DNA of 64,000 nucleotides, from NCBI RefSeq assembly GCF_003966755.1, contig NZ_AP018005.1, forward strand, positions 186,001 through 250,000, given 5' to 3'. The notes under the pieces were generated by a model. It had not been told where the DNA came from. It ran no database searches and was given only the letters and a program-made list of their open reading frames with translations. Positions 38,353-48,372 of this stretch are shown piece after piece. The position numbers and the translations under genes were made by a program. Source of the DNA: Candidatus Rickettsiella viridis (GTDB taxonomy: Bacteria; Pseudomonadota; Gammaproteobacteria; Diplorickettsiales; Diplorickettsiaceae). Each line of letters starts with the position of its first letter. Position 1 is the stretch's first letter.

Positions 38353-39304
38353 ATGTTATCCAAAAAATTAGTTATTATAACTGTTTTATTGAGCGTGACA
38401 GAGTTTGCTCATGCTAACTTCACACTTCCCCCCCCCTCGCTTATCTGTTAATGTGTATGCGAGTAATCATGCGGTAGCTCAAACAGACTTGATGTTGTCT
38501 TTGCAGGGAGACAGTACACATAATCTCTATATAAACCCTGTACTTTCTTATGCTACGAACAGCCAAGGTGAGTTAGATGTAGGTTTAGGCTATCGCTGGA
38601 TTCCAAACAAGGCCGTTATTTATGGAGGCTATCTTTTTGGAGGCTATAGTCGCATCAACAATAATGCGCGTTTATATATTATCAATCCAGGTGTAGAAAT
38701 TTTAGCCTCTCGTTGGGATACACACTTAAATGTTTATATCCCTGCTGGCGATCGTCATTATATCGTGGGCAGTGATGCTGGCTTACCTTATTTTTCTGGG
38801 CATTCGGAACGTGTTAATATTTTTCAAGCCGATCAATATGTTGGTTGTGGGGGTGATATTAAATTTGGTTACCAACTTTTCCCAAACTCATCTTGGAAAG
38901 GTTATTTAGGAAGCTATTTTTTTACACCCGCGCAAAGCAATAATATTTGGGGTGGAGCAGTAGGTTTGGAATATTGGTTGGATAGTTATTTGAAGGTTAT
39001 GGGTAGTTACACCTACGATAAGCTGCATCAGAGTACGTATGCTATCGGGTTAGGATTAGAATTTGGAGGAACTCATCGATACCGCGCTAACCCAACCCTA
39101 GAGGAACGCATGACTGACCCGGTGGAACGTCATTTGGCTGAACTTGGACAAGGTTCATTCATCCCAGCTCATACCAATAAACAGTTTTTAGGCGCCCAAG
39201 AAATGCCGTGGAACATACCGACACCGACACCGGATCCGATACCGACACCGATACCGGATCCGACACCGATACTGGATCCGATACCGATACCGGATCCGAA
39301 ATGA
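38353..39304 (+). CDS. Inverse-autotransporter beta-barrel protein, frameshifted at a C9 tract
   Basis: ATG 38353 opens a signal peptide (MLSKKLVIITVLLSVTEFAHA, cleavage after AHA). This frame ends after 32 codons. The barrel continues from LSVNVYA in the next frame, to TGA 39302-39304. The two frames meet in nine C's (38428-38436); with eight or eleven C's they would join. The barrel region has alternating aromatic strands (VGLGYRWIPNKAVIYGGYLF, GGAVGLEYWLDSYLKVMGSY) typical of the IAT (intimin/invasin) beta domain, which anchors in the outer membrane and exports its C-terminal passenger. It ends in a Pro-rich linker. The tract suggests phase variation, currently off. Confidence 0.72.
38428..38436 (+). 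repeat. C9 homopolymer at the signal-peptide/barrel junction
   Basis: Nine consecutive C's in an AT-rich gene, placed just after the predicted signal peptide, where slippage would switch the reading frame between early stop and full barrel. This is a classic contingency-locus arrangement. It is also a typical spot for sequencing error. Confidence 0.7.
39215..39300 (+). repeat. Hexamer-based tandem repeat encoding a Pro-rich linker
   Basis: CCGACA, CCGATA and CCGGAT hexamers alternate in ~24-base superunits, encoding PTPTPDPIPTPIPDPTPILD and on. It links the barrel to the passenger. Length change here keeps the frame, so it cannot repair the +1 shift that follows. Confidence 0.8.
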
Positions 39305-39305
39305 A

Positions 39306-40154
39306 GTGGGTCGTTCCAATATAAGCAAGTCAACGATGTGGGTTTATAAAGGCGGTAATGGATTAGTGCTAGCCAATTGCACCTTTGAAAATCCTTGTGG
39401 ACCTACCGATCTAACAGATGCCGGTGCTAGTCAATTAAATAATTTGCTTCCTAATACGGTGATGTATTTCAATGGCGGCAATTATAATGCTTTAAATGTT
39501 CCGGGTGGAACTAGTCCCGTCACCTTACAAATGGGTCAAAGTATTCACTCGCGTACCGCAGATTACAGTCATCCTGTAAGTGGTACAGAACGTTCCATAT
39601 TTAACGGCGCCTTTATTCTTCCGGGCAATAATACGCTGGATAGCATTACCCTTTTATCCACCACTGATACAGCTGATGACACCGGTGTGCTCATTAACGG
39701 GGGCAATAACAATGTTATCAATAACAGTCAAATTGGTAATACCAGAAATACCTTTACCTTAGGAATAGTAGATAACGGGCAAAATACTATAATTAATAAC
39801 AGTGATATTTTTTCCTCTAAATATGCTCTTAATATGAACGGTACTTCTAGTAGTGTCTTGAACAGTCGAGTGACTGCTAAAGGACGGAATGCCACTGGGA
39901 TTTATTTTTACAAAAATAAAACTTCAAATTTTGTAAAGAATACTCAGATCCAGGTAATTGATGGTAGCGGCGTCCCATCAGGCATTTACGCTGACGGTTC
40001 CTCTGTAGAGGTACAGGATAGTATTATCCAAGCTAGTGGATCCAGGGTACGTGGAATCGTCTCTAGCTATTCAAGCACTATTTCTATAAAAAATACACAG
40101 ATCCATCGCAGGGTGACTTCAACAAGAGGAGAAATAAATTATGTCACTCTGTAA
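39306..40154 (+). pseudogene. Inverse-autotransporter passenger fragment (parallel beta-helix)
   Basis: The frame shifts once more after the linker: barrel TGA at 39302, passenger in the next frame without RBS. The product has right-handed beta-helix-type repeats rich in Asn/Gly/Ser (NGGNNNVINNSQIGNT, DNGQNTIINNSDIFSS, MNGTSSSVLNSRVTAK, ADGSSVEVQDSIIQ). Early CTF...NPCG cysteines may form a disulfide. It stops at 40154, just past the start of the integrase gene, so the C-terminal part is missing, probably removed by the island insertion. Confidence 0.65.
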
Positions 40155-41153
40155 ACGTAAAATAACATCTGGTGGATCAGACTTTCTCACAATGGAAAGA
40201 GAATACAACGATCTACTGGGACTTCAAACAAACTAGCAGCGCAAGAATTACATGATCAGTTAAAAGCTGACTTGTGGCGCCAAGTTAAATTAGGTGAAAA
40301 GCCTGAACGTACTTGGCAAGAGGCAGTTGTTAAATGGTTAAAGGTATCAGCACATAAACGAAGCCTTAATCACGATAAATTTAATCTTGCTTGGTTAACT
40401 CCGTATTTAAGGAATAAAAAGTTAAGTGAAATTGATAATCAAATGATTGAAGAAATTGCAACTATCCGAGAAAGTCAAGGTGTAGCTTCTGCTACAGTGA
40501 ATAGACTATTGGCTCTGATTAGATCAATTCTTCAAAAAGCTGAACGCGAATGGAAATGGATTGATAAGGTTCCTGTTGTTTCTATGCGTTATGAGGGAGA
40601 AGAGCGTGAACGTTGGTTATCTAAAACAGAGGCCATGAGACTTATCAAAGAATTACCTTCGCACTTAGCTGACTTGGTTACTTTTTCTTTAGCAACTGGA
40701 TTGAGACAAGCGAATGTTTTAAATCTACGATGGAAAGATGTTGACTTAGATAAACGACATGCAGTTATTCCTGCAAGTCAATCTAAAACAAAAATATCGA
40801 TAGCTGTTCCTTTAAATGCAGATGCTATTTCTATTCTACGAAAACAACTGTTTAAGCATTCAGAATTTGTTTTTACTTATAAGAATGTTCCGATCAAACA
40901 GTGTAATACTAAAGCTTGGAAAAAAGCCTTAAAGCGAGCAGGAATAGAAAATTTTCGTTGGCATGATCTACGTCATACTTGGGCTTCGTGGCATGTACAA
41001 AATGGAACTTCATTACAAGAGTTACAACAACTCGGAGGGTGGACTTCATTTAAGATGGTTCTACGCTATGCTCATTTAAATAGTGATCAACTTAAACGAG
41101 CAGCAGAAAGGATTGCTGGTACAAATTTGGTACAGGTGCCGTTACAAGGATAG
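40141..41153 (+). CDS. Tyrosine recombinase/phage integrase 1, N-terminal frameshift
   Basis: The catalytic domain is complete: SLATGLRQANVLNLRWKDVD (first Arg), HDLRHTWASWHVQNG (HxxR), LGGWTSFKMVLRYAHL (Trp in place of the second His, and the Tyr nucleophile). The best start is ATG 40141 after GAGGAGA, reading MSLCKRK; the family's next residues NIWWIRLSHNGKRIQRSTGT occur in the adjacent frame from about 40168, so there is a frameshift near 40160. From 40272 on, the frame is uninterrupted (293 residues). The gene ends 40 bases before a tRNA-Lys 3'-end repeat, its likely target. Possibly inactive. Confidence 0.82.
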
Positions 41154-41192
41154 AAGGGATATGGTTAAGTCCTTGATTTTAAAGGAGATTAC

Positions 41193-41237
41193 TGGTGGGC
41201 CGTGATGGGGTCGAACCATCGACCAATAGATTAAGAG
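41193..41237 (-). other. att site 1: 3' end of tRNA-Lys(CTT)
   Basis: On the reverse strand the 45 bases run from the anticodon (CTCTTAATC) through the T arm (GGTTCGA) to the acceptor and CCA (ACGGCCCACCA). The tRNA 5' half is absent. The same 45 bp recurs at 49945 (identical) and 54734 (two differences), always right after an integrase gene. It is interpreted as an attachment-site duplicate. Confidence 0.8.
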
Positions 41238-41410
41238 TTTGGTGCTATAAAACGCGTAACTATATGAAAAAAGATGAATTTTTAAGGTTGTGGTGATAAA
41301 AGAAAGTGCCATTTTGAGCCGTATACACCCCTGTAAAATCAATGACTTACGTTTGGGTTTTGACAAAGCTTTTTCGAGCTTTTTGGGCTTTTTTGTGACG
41401 CTTAAAAGCC

Positions 41411-43918
41411 TTATCTATTTGGAAAAGCTGAGTTACTTGATCCTGCTTTCTCTGTATCTTGCGCGGCAGTAGTCGATGCTTGGGATGTAGTTGCGGCGTG
41501 AAATAAAATTCCCCGTGATCCAACTATGCTAGGTTGTGGTTGTATCTGTCCTTCTTGTTCTGCTAATAATGCTTTTAGATGTTCTATCTCCGCTTGCACC
41601 GCTTCTTTCTCTTTGCGTGCCTCTTGTTCTCGAGCTTGTGCAGCCTCTTTCTCTTTGCGCTCCTCTTGTTCTCGAGCTTGTGCAGCTTCTTTCTCTTTAC
41701 GTTCAGTTTCTGTCTCTTTGCGTATTTCTTTTGTCTCTTTGCGTATTTCTTTTGTCTCTTTGCGTATTTCTTTTGTCTCTTTGCATATTTCCTCTGTCCT
41801 TTTGTTTATTTCTTCTATTTCTTTGCGTGTTCTGCTCCTCTCGACGTGTAATTGCCTAAGCTCACTTAACTTAGATGAGATATCAGGATCATCTTCGAGC
41901 ATACATCGCACGTATTTAACATCACAATGCATACAATAGAGCACAATGTCTTTCAGTTCATTTAATAATGATTCGGCTTCCTTTTTTGCATCGAGACTTT
42001 GTAATTCATTGGGATCTCGTGCTCTGAATTTTCGTAAGGTCTGTTTGGCAGATTTAATATAAGGAATATAGTTCTGTGCCCAATCCTTTAGCATAGGATC
42101 ATTTCGTTTAGCTTCAGATTCGTGGTCTAAGTGAAACGTCAAGAATAATTTGTTAAGGATTGCTGCAATTTGCTTATCCTGCTGATATACAAATTCTGCA
42201 ATGCTGCCTGAATGTTCTGTCCTCGCTTCTTGAAAAACAGACCAGCGTTGTTGTATTGGTGGGAAAAAATATAAGCCAACACCTAAACGCTCAACCGCAT
42301 GCAATAGAACCCAGGCAAGGTTAGGAATAGTGTCTTTCCAGGGCACCGATGCGACGGGGTTTGTCTGATATAACCAGCGCTCTGGCTTTAATAAACTATT
42401 GGCTAAATAATAGTGAGAGACACTGACTCCAATTTTTTTTAACCAAATGCTTACGATCATTCGTGTCATTAGATTTAAATCGATGCAAAAATCTTTATGA
42501 GCATTTTGAACAAAACGATAAAGCGTTTCTTTTTCAAAAGAAGGAATTTCAGCTAATCCCCGAAATTGCGTATAGTCTTCAGTGCTTGCATAGGCCTTGA
42601 TCTTGGCCATGAGACGAGGTTCTTGTCGAAAAATCAGCCAATGTAATAAGGATATCGACCCCTTATTAGCAGAGTAATCATGATAAAACCAGTTATTGAT
42701 GAAATCAACACAGAGTTTATTTAAGGCGGTGTCCAGTAAGCATTCCAAATGTTCTGGTGTTACTTTCTTTCGGCTGAATGTAAAAAATCCCTGTGATTTT
42801 AGAGGGTTCGCACGTAAAATCCCTTTTTCAAACGTACTCGGCGGCTCAAATGCAAACGTACTCATAAAGCTTTCAAATAAGGCCAGTGTCGTCGATTGAT
42901 AGCTCAGTGCATACTTCTCTTTATCCCAGTACTGCGTGATGATTTGTTCATACAATGAAAAATACAACCAACAACGTTCTCGTATCAATTCTGAGGAGTG
43001 TGATTCTTTTTTTTGAGCGGCTTGTTTAGCCGATTTTCGTAATTGTTGGCTGATGATGAGTAATGCTGAAGAAGAGGTTTCTACAGTACTTGGTATTGTC
43101 GTATACAACAACTTCAGTTTACCAAAAAACTGTTGTATCCATTGCCTTAAACGCTCCATCCAGGAAGGCGATAAATCCAGTTCACAGGTCTCTTCTATCA
43201 GTTGTTTTAATTGTTCTAATAACAGATTCGGTAAACGTTCTTTTTCTTTTAGTGGTAAGTTAGATACTCGAGTGATGTAAACATGTAGCATACAAATCAT
43301 CTGAATATAGGATTGATAGGCACTATTTTCTTCATCAGGGGGTGGACTATCTTGAGTCGTATGACGCAGCCCATTTAAAAATCGTTTAAAACAGAATTTC
43401 AGTGCGTGTTGGTGAATCTGAAGCAAAACATAGTCTACTGTGCTGTCGATGGGTTTCTTAGATACGGCCTCACCTACTAATCGGCTCAACTGCTTTAAAT
43501 AAACCTCTTTAGGCACAATCGTTATCACACGATTGGCATAGTTTGTCCATCGCATTGATGGGCATTCCATTAATTGATCGTGGCAGCATTCTGTAGCGGT
43601 TTTTCGATACACATCCATAGCAAGTAACTGTAGCAATAAAGCGGACACCCAATCATTTTGTGAATTCTCATTGGTTGAGTATGGCTGCCCCAGTTTGCTA
43701 TTGAATTCTTCAGTGAGTAGCTTATATCCCTGTTTAATGGTCTCTGAATTCGCTTTTTTCAGCGCTATTTGCAAGGATTCGATCCACTCGGGTGTCCATA
43801 TGTTGCTCTTGATCTTAACTATCGAAAAACAATTTGTTACCCAACGATAGAGAAGTGGATTGCGTTGCAACAACTGTTCTGCAGAGTCTGCAACTGAAAT
43901 ATTCGTATTAGGGAGCAT
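41411..43918 (-). CDS. Large helical protein with C-terminal coiled coil (effector-like), second gene of a pair
   Basis: 835 residues, no recognised family, no signal peptide, overwhelmingly helical. The first ~650 residues are a unique helical region. From about 690 a coiled coil with tandem repeats begins: KETKEIR repeated about four times, then REQEERKEKEAAQA units. The tail SIVGSRGILFHAATT resembles the tail of the upstream neighbour (IATGSRATLFPAPQ). Its ATG overlaps the neighbour's stop by 11 bases (ATGCTCCCTAA), so the two are translationally coupled. The shared tails could be a secretion or partner-binding signal. Function unknown. Confidence 0.7.
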   Translation of the reverse strand: MLPNTNISVADSAEQLLQRNPLLYRWVTNCFSIVKIKSNIWTPEWIESLQIALKKANSETIKQGYKLLTEEFNSKLGQPYSTNENSQNDWVSALLLQLLAMDVYRKTATECCHDQLMECPSMRWTNYANRVITIVPKEVYLKQLSRLVGEAVSKKPIDSTVDYVLLQIHQHALKFCFKRFLNGLRHTTQDSPPPDEENSAYQSYIQMICMLHVYITRVSNLPLKEKERLPNLLLEQLKQLIEETCELDLSPSWMERLRQWIQQFFGKLKLLYTTIPSTVETSSSALLIISQQLRKSAKQAAQKKESHSSELIRERCWLYFSLYEQIITQYWDKEKYALSYQSTTLALFESFMSTFAFEPPSTFEKGILRANPLKSQGFFTFSRKKVTPEHLECLLDTALNKLCVDFINNWFYHDYSANKGSISLLHWLIFRQEPRLMAKIKAYASTEDYTQFRGLAEIPSFEKETLYRFVQNAHKDFCIDLNLMTRMIVSIWLKKIGVSVSHYYLANSLLKPERWLYQTNPVASVPWKDTIPNLAWVLLHAVERLGVGLYFFPPIQQRWSVFQEARTEHSGSIAEFVYQQDKQIAAILNKLFLTFHLDHESEAKRNDPMLKDWAQNYIPYIKSAKQTLRKFRARDPNELQSLDAKKEAESLLNELKDIVLYCMHCDVKYVRCMLEDDPDISSKLSELRQLHVERSRTRKEIEEINKRTEEICKETKEIRKETKEIRKETKEIRKETETERKEKEAAQAREQEERKEKEAAQAREQEARKEKEAVQAEIEHLKALLAEQEGQIQPQPSIVGSRGILFHAATTSQASTTAAQDTEKAGSSNSAFPNR

Positions 43919-46892
43919 AGCTATTCTCAGGTAAAACAGGATTCTCAGGCATCGTATTAGTTGCTTGTGGTGCAGGAAATAGTGTTGCCCGTGATCCTGT
44001 TGCGATAGGTTGTGGAGGTACCTGCTTTTTTAGTTCAGCGTATAATGCTTTTAGACGTTCTATTTCTGCTTGTGCCTCTTGTTCTCGAACTTGCGCCGCT
44101 TCTTTCTCTTTGCGCTCCTCTTTTTCTCGAGCTTGTGCGGCCTCTTTCTCTTTACGTTCAGTTTCTTTCTCTTCTCGTTCCTTTTCTTTCTCTTCTCGTT
44201 CCTTTTCTTTCTCTTCTCGTTCCTTTTCTTTCTCTTTGCGTTCCTCTTGTTCTCGGGCTTGTGCGGCTTCTTTTTCTTTACGTTCGTTTTCTAACTCTTT
44301 GAATGTTTCTTTTTTCTCTTCTACTTGTTTCACCGTCGAATTCAGATCTGAAGGTGTTTTAGGCATTTCTTTTGAAAGACCACCCATCTGTCTTTTAATC
44401 TCTGCAATAGGACCCTTTATTGCCTTATCCATGATGGCATATAACTGACTTTTATGAGCCCGTTTGGCTGTTGCACATAGGCTATTATAATTCTCGTTCA
44501 ATTTAGTTATTGCTGTGTTAATAGCCTCTACATGTTCTCCCGATAATACAGCACATAAATCACCCATATAGACTTGCACATGTTCCAGCCGATTTTTTCC
44601 AATTTCCTGACCCACTTTAAATAAATTTTTCACTAAGCATTTCAATTGTTCTCCGAACGGTAATTGATTGCGGTACTCTGGATGCACTCTCACTAACGCT
44701 AACACATAGTAATCCTGCAATTGCTGAAAAGCAGTTTCTGTTTCTTCCACCGTTTTCGGTGTCACTCCATTCAATGCTTTACTGTTAGTAGCGATAGACA
44801 ATATTTTCTTAGGGTCTTTGAAAAAAACTTGTATTGAAAGAGTATTTTTAATAGCGGCCTGTGATTCAGGTGTGTTTTCTAACGCTAAGAGGCGATCCGT
44901 AGTAAATAAGTGAGAAAATGCAGGCATCGCATTGACTTGACAGATGGTACAAGCGTAAAGCCAAGCTTTCGCTCTAGTTTCATCTTGTTGCTGATCCGGC
45001 GTAAAATAATGCATCAGTTTATCGTTTTGGGGAACGTTTTGATAATGGGTTTTCCACTGGCAAATACTATTTGGATCCACACCTTTATAAATCACGTAAG
45101 ATAAATCATCAATGGTCGGCACTTGTCTAGCCTTATCAATGGGATTGATCGCTTTAGGCTGATACAGATAATGCGCTAAACTACTGTCTAAAGAAGAATC
45201 AATATCCTGAATACTGCTCTGGAGTTGCTTAATACGTTCTACTCCATTTTCATGTTCTTGATCTTTTTGTATTGCGATAGCTTGCTCTTTTTCTGGGTTA
45301 AATTCTTTTAATTTCTTTGAATATTTGGGTCGACTCTTCACTAGTTCTACTTTTAATTTTTCAAGATCGGTCATGAGCTTAGTGGCTAATTCCTGGATCA
45401 CAGAAGAAACAACGTTAGGTTTTTCCGATGTATCTGGCTTCATGCGATCTGTTGGTAGAATATCTGTCTTAAACTTTAATGGTAACTGGATCAAGTTATC
45501 ACTTTTTTCCCAAATAGCACCCCAGTGACTGGTCAGATGTTTTTGAATAAGGATATCGATATTTTCAGCAAGTGATAAATCTTTGAGCTGAGTACGCGCC
45601 GATTCTATGCTGCATTGGCTAAAACAACAGGGTGAAACTAAGATCGTTTTAAATAAATCGATTGAATGTTGCTCTTCTCTTTGAGTTTTGAGCCACTCTA
45701 ATAATTCCCACTCTAGCCGTCCATCGGGATCTTGTTTCCTAGACGGCAACGGCACTCCTTCTTTCGTCAACGTGCTGAGAAACTGTGTGAGTTGCTCGCA
45801 CTTTTCGATTTGCCAACGCCGTAAAATGTCAGCCATCTCATAGGCCAGCTCATCCACTTCAATTTGTTTCATCAAATGTGTAGGAACAGGTTTACGTAAG
45901 AAAATTTTGGCGATGAGTAATTTATCTTTATCGGAGATTTTAGCCTCGTTCATCGCGTGCAGAAAAATACGCTGTCCAACTTCTTCTATTTCTTTCTCGT
46001 CAGTCAGTAAGCAAAACCAAGCAGGATCGTCCTCCAATGAGATAGTCTGCATTGTTTTGTGAATTTTTTGAAAAGAGGCAAATAACTTGACGATATCGGC
46101 GCAGGTAATCGCAAGTTCTGTATCGTTTTTAAAAATTGCAAGCATTGTTTCTGATGTATTTTTTGGAGAGTCTATGCACTGTGTGATGGCTTGTTGTAAT
46201 TGTTCAGGAGAATAAATAGAACTTGAGCTTGTTGAAGGTAGCAATGTAGGAATGGCATTAAAGCCTTTCTTAAACTGATTCGCAATTTTTTGTTCCGTTT
46301 CTTCTAGCAAATCAAAATAATCCTTCATGGTTTGTAAACGGTTATTATACTGATTAATTACGCCCATCTTATTTCCATCCAAATCAGCAACATATAATAG
46401 TTGACGAGGTGGTGGTTTTATCGAAAATGAAAATTTGTCAAATTCGTCTTTAAAGGATATAAACTTACTCTTAAGCTGCAATAAAAGGTTTGAGAATTGG
46501 TCGTCACTATTAGATTTCAACGCATTAACGAGTTTTGTTAAGATATCGTGGATATCTGAAAAACAATCTTTTGCTTGCTGTAAATTCTCAACACTACTAT
46601 TCAGTTTAGCTAGATAAGCTTCCACTTGAGTATTAATGTCATTAATAGCTTGGGTCGTATCGCCAATCGCTTTAAAATCGTAAGGCGTTTCTGCTTTTCG
46701 CATGCGTCGCTGGGTTGGATCTTTTTTATCCTGCCATTCCTGATAGCAGTGTTGCATGGCGTGTTTAACAGAACTTCCTCCTTTATAACTGGCTTTGCCC
46801 GCTATATGACCAACATGCATAAAATGCAGAATTTCAAGTATCTCCCAGGCGATTTTAACAGTCGTAAATGCTGTTATTTTATCAATAATCAT
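43908..46892 (-). CDS. Large helical protein with C-terminal coiled coil (effector-like), first gene of a pair
   Basis: 994 residues, no recognised family. The ATG is preceded by AGGAGA. The body is helical with no membrane segment. At about 870-960 there is a highly charged coiled coil (KEREEKEKEREEKE-type heptads, then RKEKEAAQAREKEE). It ends in a short tail with GSRATLFPAPQ. The coiled-coil cassette is nearly the same at DNA level as that of the downstream gene, suggesting duplication or gene conversion. It belongs to the island between att sites 1 and 2. Confidence 0.7.
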   Translation of the reverse strand: MIIDKITAFTTVKIAWEILEILHFMHVGHIAGKASYKGGSSVKHAMQHCYQEWQDKKDPTQRRMRKAETPYDFKAIGDTTQAINDINTQVEAYLAKLNSSVENLQQAKDCFSDIHDILTKLVNALKSNSDDQFSNLLLQLKSKFISFKDEFDKFSFSIKPPPRQLLYVADLDGNKMGVINQYNNRLQTMKDYFDLLEETEQKIANQFKKGFNAIPTLLPSTSSSSIYSPEQLQQAITQCIDSPKNTSETMLAIFKNDTELAITCADIVKLFASFQKIHKTMQTISLEDDPAWFCLLTDEKEIEEVGQRIFLHAMNEAKISDKDKLLIAKIFLRKPVPTHLMKQIEVDELAYEMADILRRWQIEKCEQLTQFLSTLTKEGVPLPSRKQDPDGRLEWELLEWLKTQREEQHSIDLFKTILVSPCCFSQCSIESARTQLKDLSLAENIDILIQKHLTSHWGAIWEKSDNLIQLPLKFKTDILPTDRMKPDTSEKPNVVSSVIQELATKLMTDLEKLKVELVKSRPKYSKKLKEFNPEKEQAIAIQKDQEHENGVERIKQLQSSIQDIDSSLDSSLAHYLYQPKAINPIDKARQVPTIDDLSYVIYKGVDPNSICQWKTHYQNVPQNDKLMHYFTPDQQQDETRAKAWLYACTICQVNAMPAFSHLFTTDRLLALENTPESQAAIKNTLSIQVFFKDPKKILSIATNSKALNGVTPKTVEETETAFQQLQDYYVLALVRVHPEYRNQLPFGEQLKCLVKNLFKVGQEIGKNRLEHVQVYMGDLCAVLSGEHVEAINTAITKLNENYNSLCATAKRAHKSQLYAIMDKAIKGPIAEIKRQMGGLSKEMPKTPSDLNSTVKQVEEKKETFKELENERKEKEAAQAREQEERKEKEKEREEKEKEREEKEKEREEKETERKEKEAAQAREKEERKEKEAAQVREQEAQAEIERLKALYAELKKQVPPQPIATGSRATLFPAPQATNTMPENPVLPENSYAP

Positions 46893-47218
46893 TACTATCT
46901 CCTGTAAAGTAATCTTTATTTTTTAATAAAATCGAATAGCGTACTTGATGCTTGAATCTATTTTATAAATAGATAAATTAATTATCCTTAATATATCATT
47001 GACTAAACTAACTACTCATATTAACTCAGAATGGATTTATAAATTTTATAAGGATTGCTATAGTAAATAACAATCATTTATTTTGATAAAAATTGATTAA
47101 ATAAATAATGGATAGGATATATTTTTTTGGGTGGGTTGCCAGGTTGTTTCAATACTTATAGACTCTTGTAAAATCAATAAATTACACATGGGTTTTTCAA
47201 TTTATTAGTGAATAATGT
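46893..47218. promoter_or_regulatory. Divergent intergenic region, coiled-coil operon / phzF-like gene
   Basis: 326 very AT-rich bases with no gene. It should hold the promoters of both units. CTTGTAAAATCAATAAATTAC (start near 47165) resembles CCTGTAAAATCAATGACTTAC near 41330, close to att site 1, so a piece of island-border sequence may be duplicated here. Confidence 0.4.
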
Positions 47219-48058
47219 ATGAATATTAAGATTATTAACGTATTTTCTTATAATCATCAGGGCGGAAACCCCTGTGCCATAGTCGATAATGCTATTGCGT
47301 TTAGCGAAGAAGCTATGCAAAAGAAGGCAACTGAGTTAAACCTACCTGAAACGGTTTTCATCATCCCTGATAAAAATCAGTACTTTCTACGGTTTTTTGC
47401 AACAAAAGGCGAACTTCCTCTGTGCTGTCACGGCACGCTTGGAGCAGTTTTTTACCTATTTAAATCCAATGTTAATCAACGCCCAAATATAAAGACCTAT
47501 AAAGATAATATTAAAATCGATGTTAAATATGAGAACGATTTGGTCTCCATGTCTATTGCCAATAAGGGAAAAGTATTAAATACCCCTATAGACCTTTCTG
47601 TCATCAGTACGATGTTAAATATCGAAAAAGAGTCTCTAGCAAAAGCTTTACCTTGTACCGTCGCTTCTATAGGAAGTCCTAAGTTATTCATCCCGCTTAT
47701 TAATAGGGCAGCTTTATTCGATATGAAACCCGACTTAGACTTAGTATCTCAATGGTGTAAAGATAATGCTATTAATGGCCTTTATGCTTATTCTAGCGAT
47801 GTAGAGAACCCTAATTCTGATTACGTAGGGCGTAATTTTAATCCTCTGTTCAGTCACCAAGAAGATATTGCGACGGGCACCGCAGCGGCAGCACTATGCC
47901 AAATGCTATGTCGAAGCCGCCGTCAATCAGAAGGTACTTTTACCATAGAGCAGGGCGCTAATTTAGGAAGTCCGAGCAAAATCTATATTTCTATCTCAAA
48001 GGACAATATAGAGATAAAGGGTGAGGCTTATTTCTCAGATTCTGAGGCATATATTTGA
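47219..48058 (+). CDS. PhzF family isomerase/epimerase-like protein
   Basis: 279 residues with the two-domain diaminopimelate-epimerase-like fold. The N-terminal NIKIINVFSYNHQGGNPCAI, the catalytic Glu in LNLPETVFI (family: LSETAF), the ATKGELPLCCHGTLGA strand-loop (family: T...E...CGHAT) and QEDIATGTAAAALC match PhzF. In this copy the loop Cys-His order reads LCCHGT. PhzF isomerises a phenazine precursor; most homologues have no known substrate. It has no biosynthetic partners here and is probably island cargo. Confidence 0.85.
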   Translation: MNIKIINVFSYNHQGGNPCAIVDNAIAFSEEAMQKKATELNLPETVFIIPDKNQYFLRFFATKGELPLCCHGTLGAVFYLFKSNVNQRPNIKTYKDNIKIDVKYENDLVSMSIANKGKVLNTPIDLSVISTMLNIEKESLAKALPCTVASIGSPKLFIPLINRAALFDMKPDLDLVSQWCKDNAINGLYAYSSDVENPNSDYVGRNFNPLFSHQEDIATGTAAAALCQMLCRSRRQSEGTFTIEQGANLGSPSKIYISISKDNIEIKGEAYFSDSEAYI

Positions 48059-48088
48059 TAGAAATAGGTATTAACTCAGGGGATAAAA

Positions 48089-48372
48089 TTAGGCTTTTTC
48101 TAACTCAATTAAATCTAAATCAGGTAACTTTGTTACTTTTTTTACTAGTTCCATAGGCATGCCCTCAGCTAAAAGGTTTTTAGCCACCTCATAAATCCCC
48201 TCTTGTTTTAGTTCTTGCGCTAAAGTCATAACATCCTCTCTATAGTTGGGTAAGGCTTCGGCCAAGGCAGAGTAAAACTCCTTAAAATCCTTAGATTCGC
48301 CTTCTTGAGTTATATAATACAACAAACTTTTAAACTGTTCATGTGTCAGGAGCTTCTGGGCTATCTGTAAAG
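48089..48372 (-). pseudogene. Rpn/PD-(D/E)XK transposase-like nuclease, C-terminal fragment
   Basis: KLLTHEQFKSLLYYITQ followed by MTLAQELKQEGIYEVAKNLL and the tail AEGMPMELVKKVTKLPDLDL match the C-terminal end of Rpn-family proteins (PDDEXK_2), where 'EGxxEVAKNLLxxGxxxExVxxxTGL' is typical. The nuclease core is gone: upstream the sequence switches to an unrelated frame near 48370. No start codon with an RBS. Remnant only. Confidence 0.72.

Noticed and set aside
41526..41939. Several long forward-strand frames rich in Cys, Ser, Leu and Phe opposite the coiled-coil genes (also 44012-44448)
   Set aside because: They are shadows of the Glu/Lys/Arg-rich tandem repeats on the other strand; no RBS and low-complexity composition.
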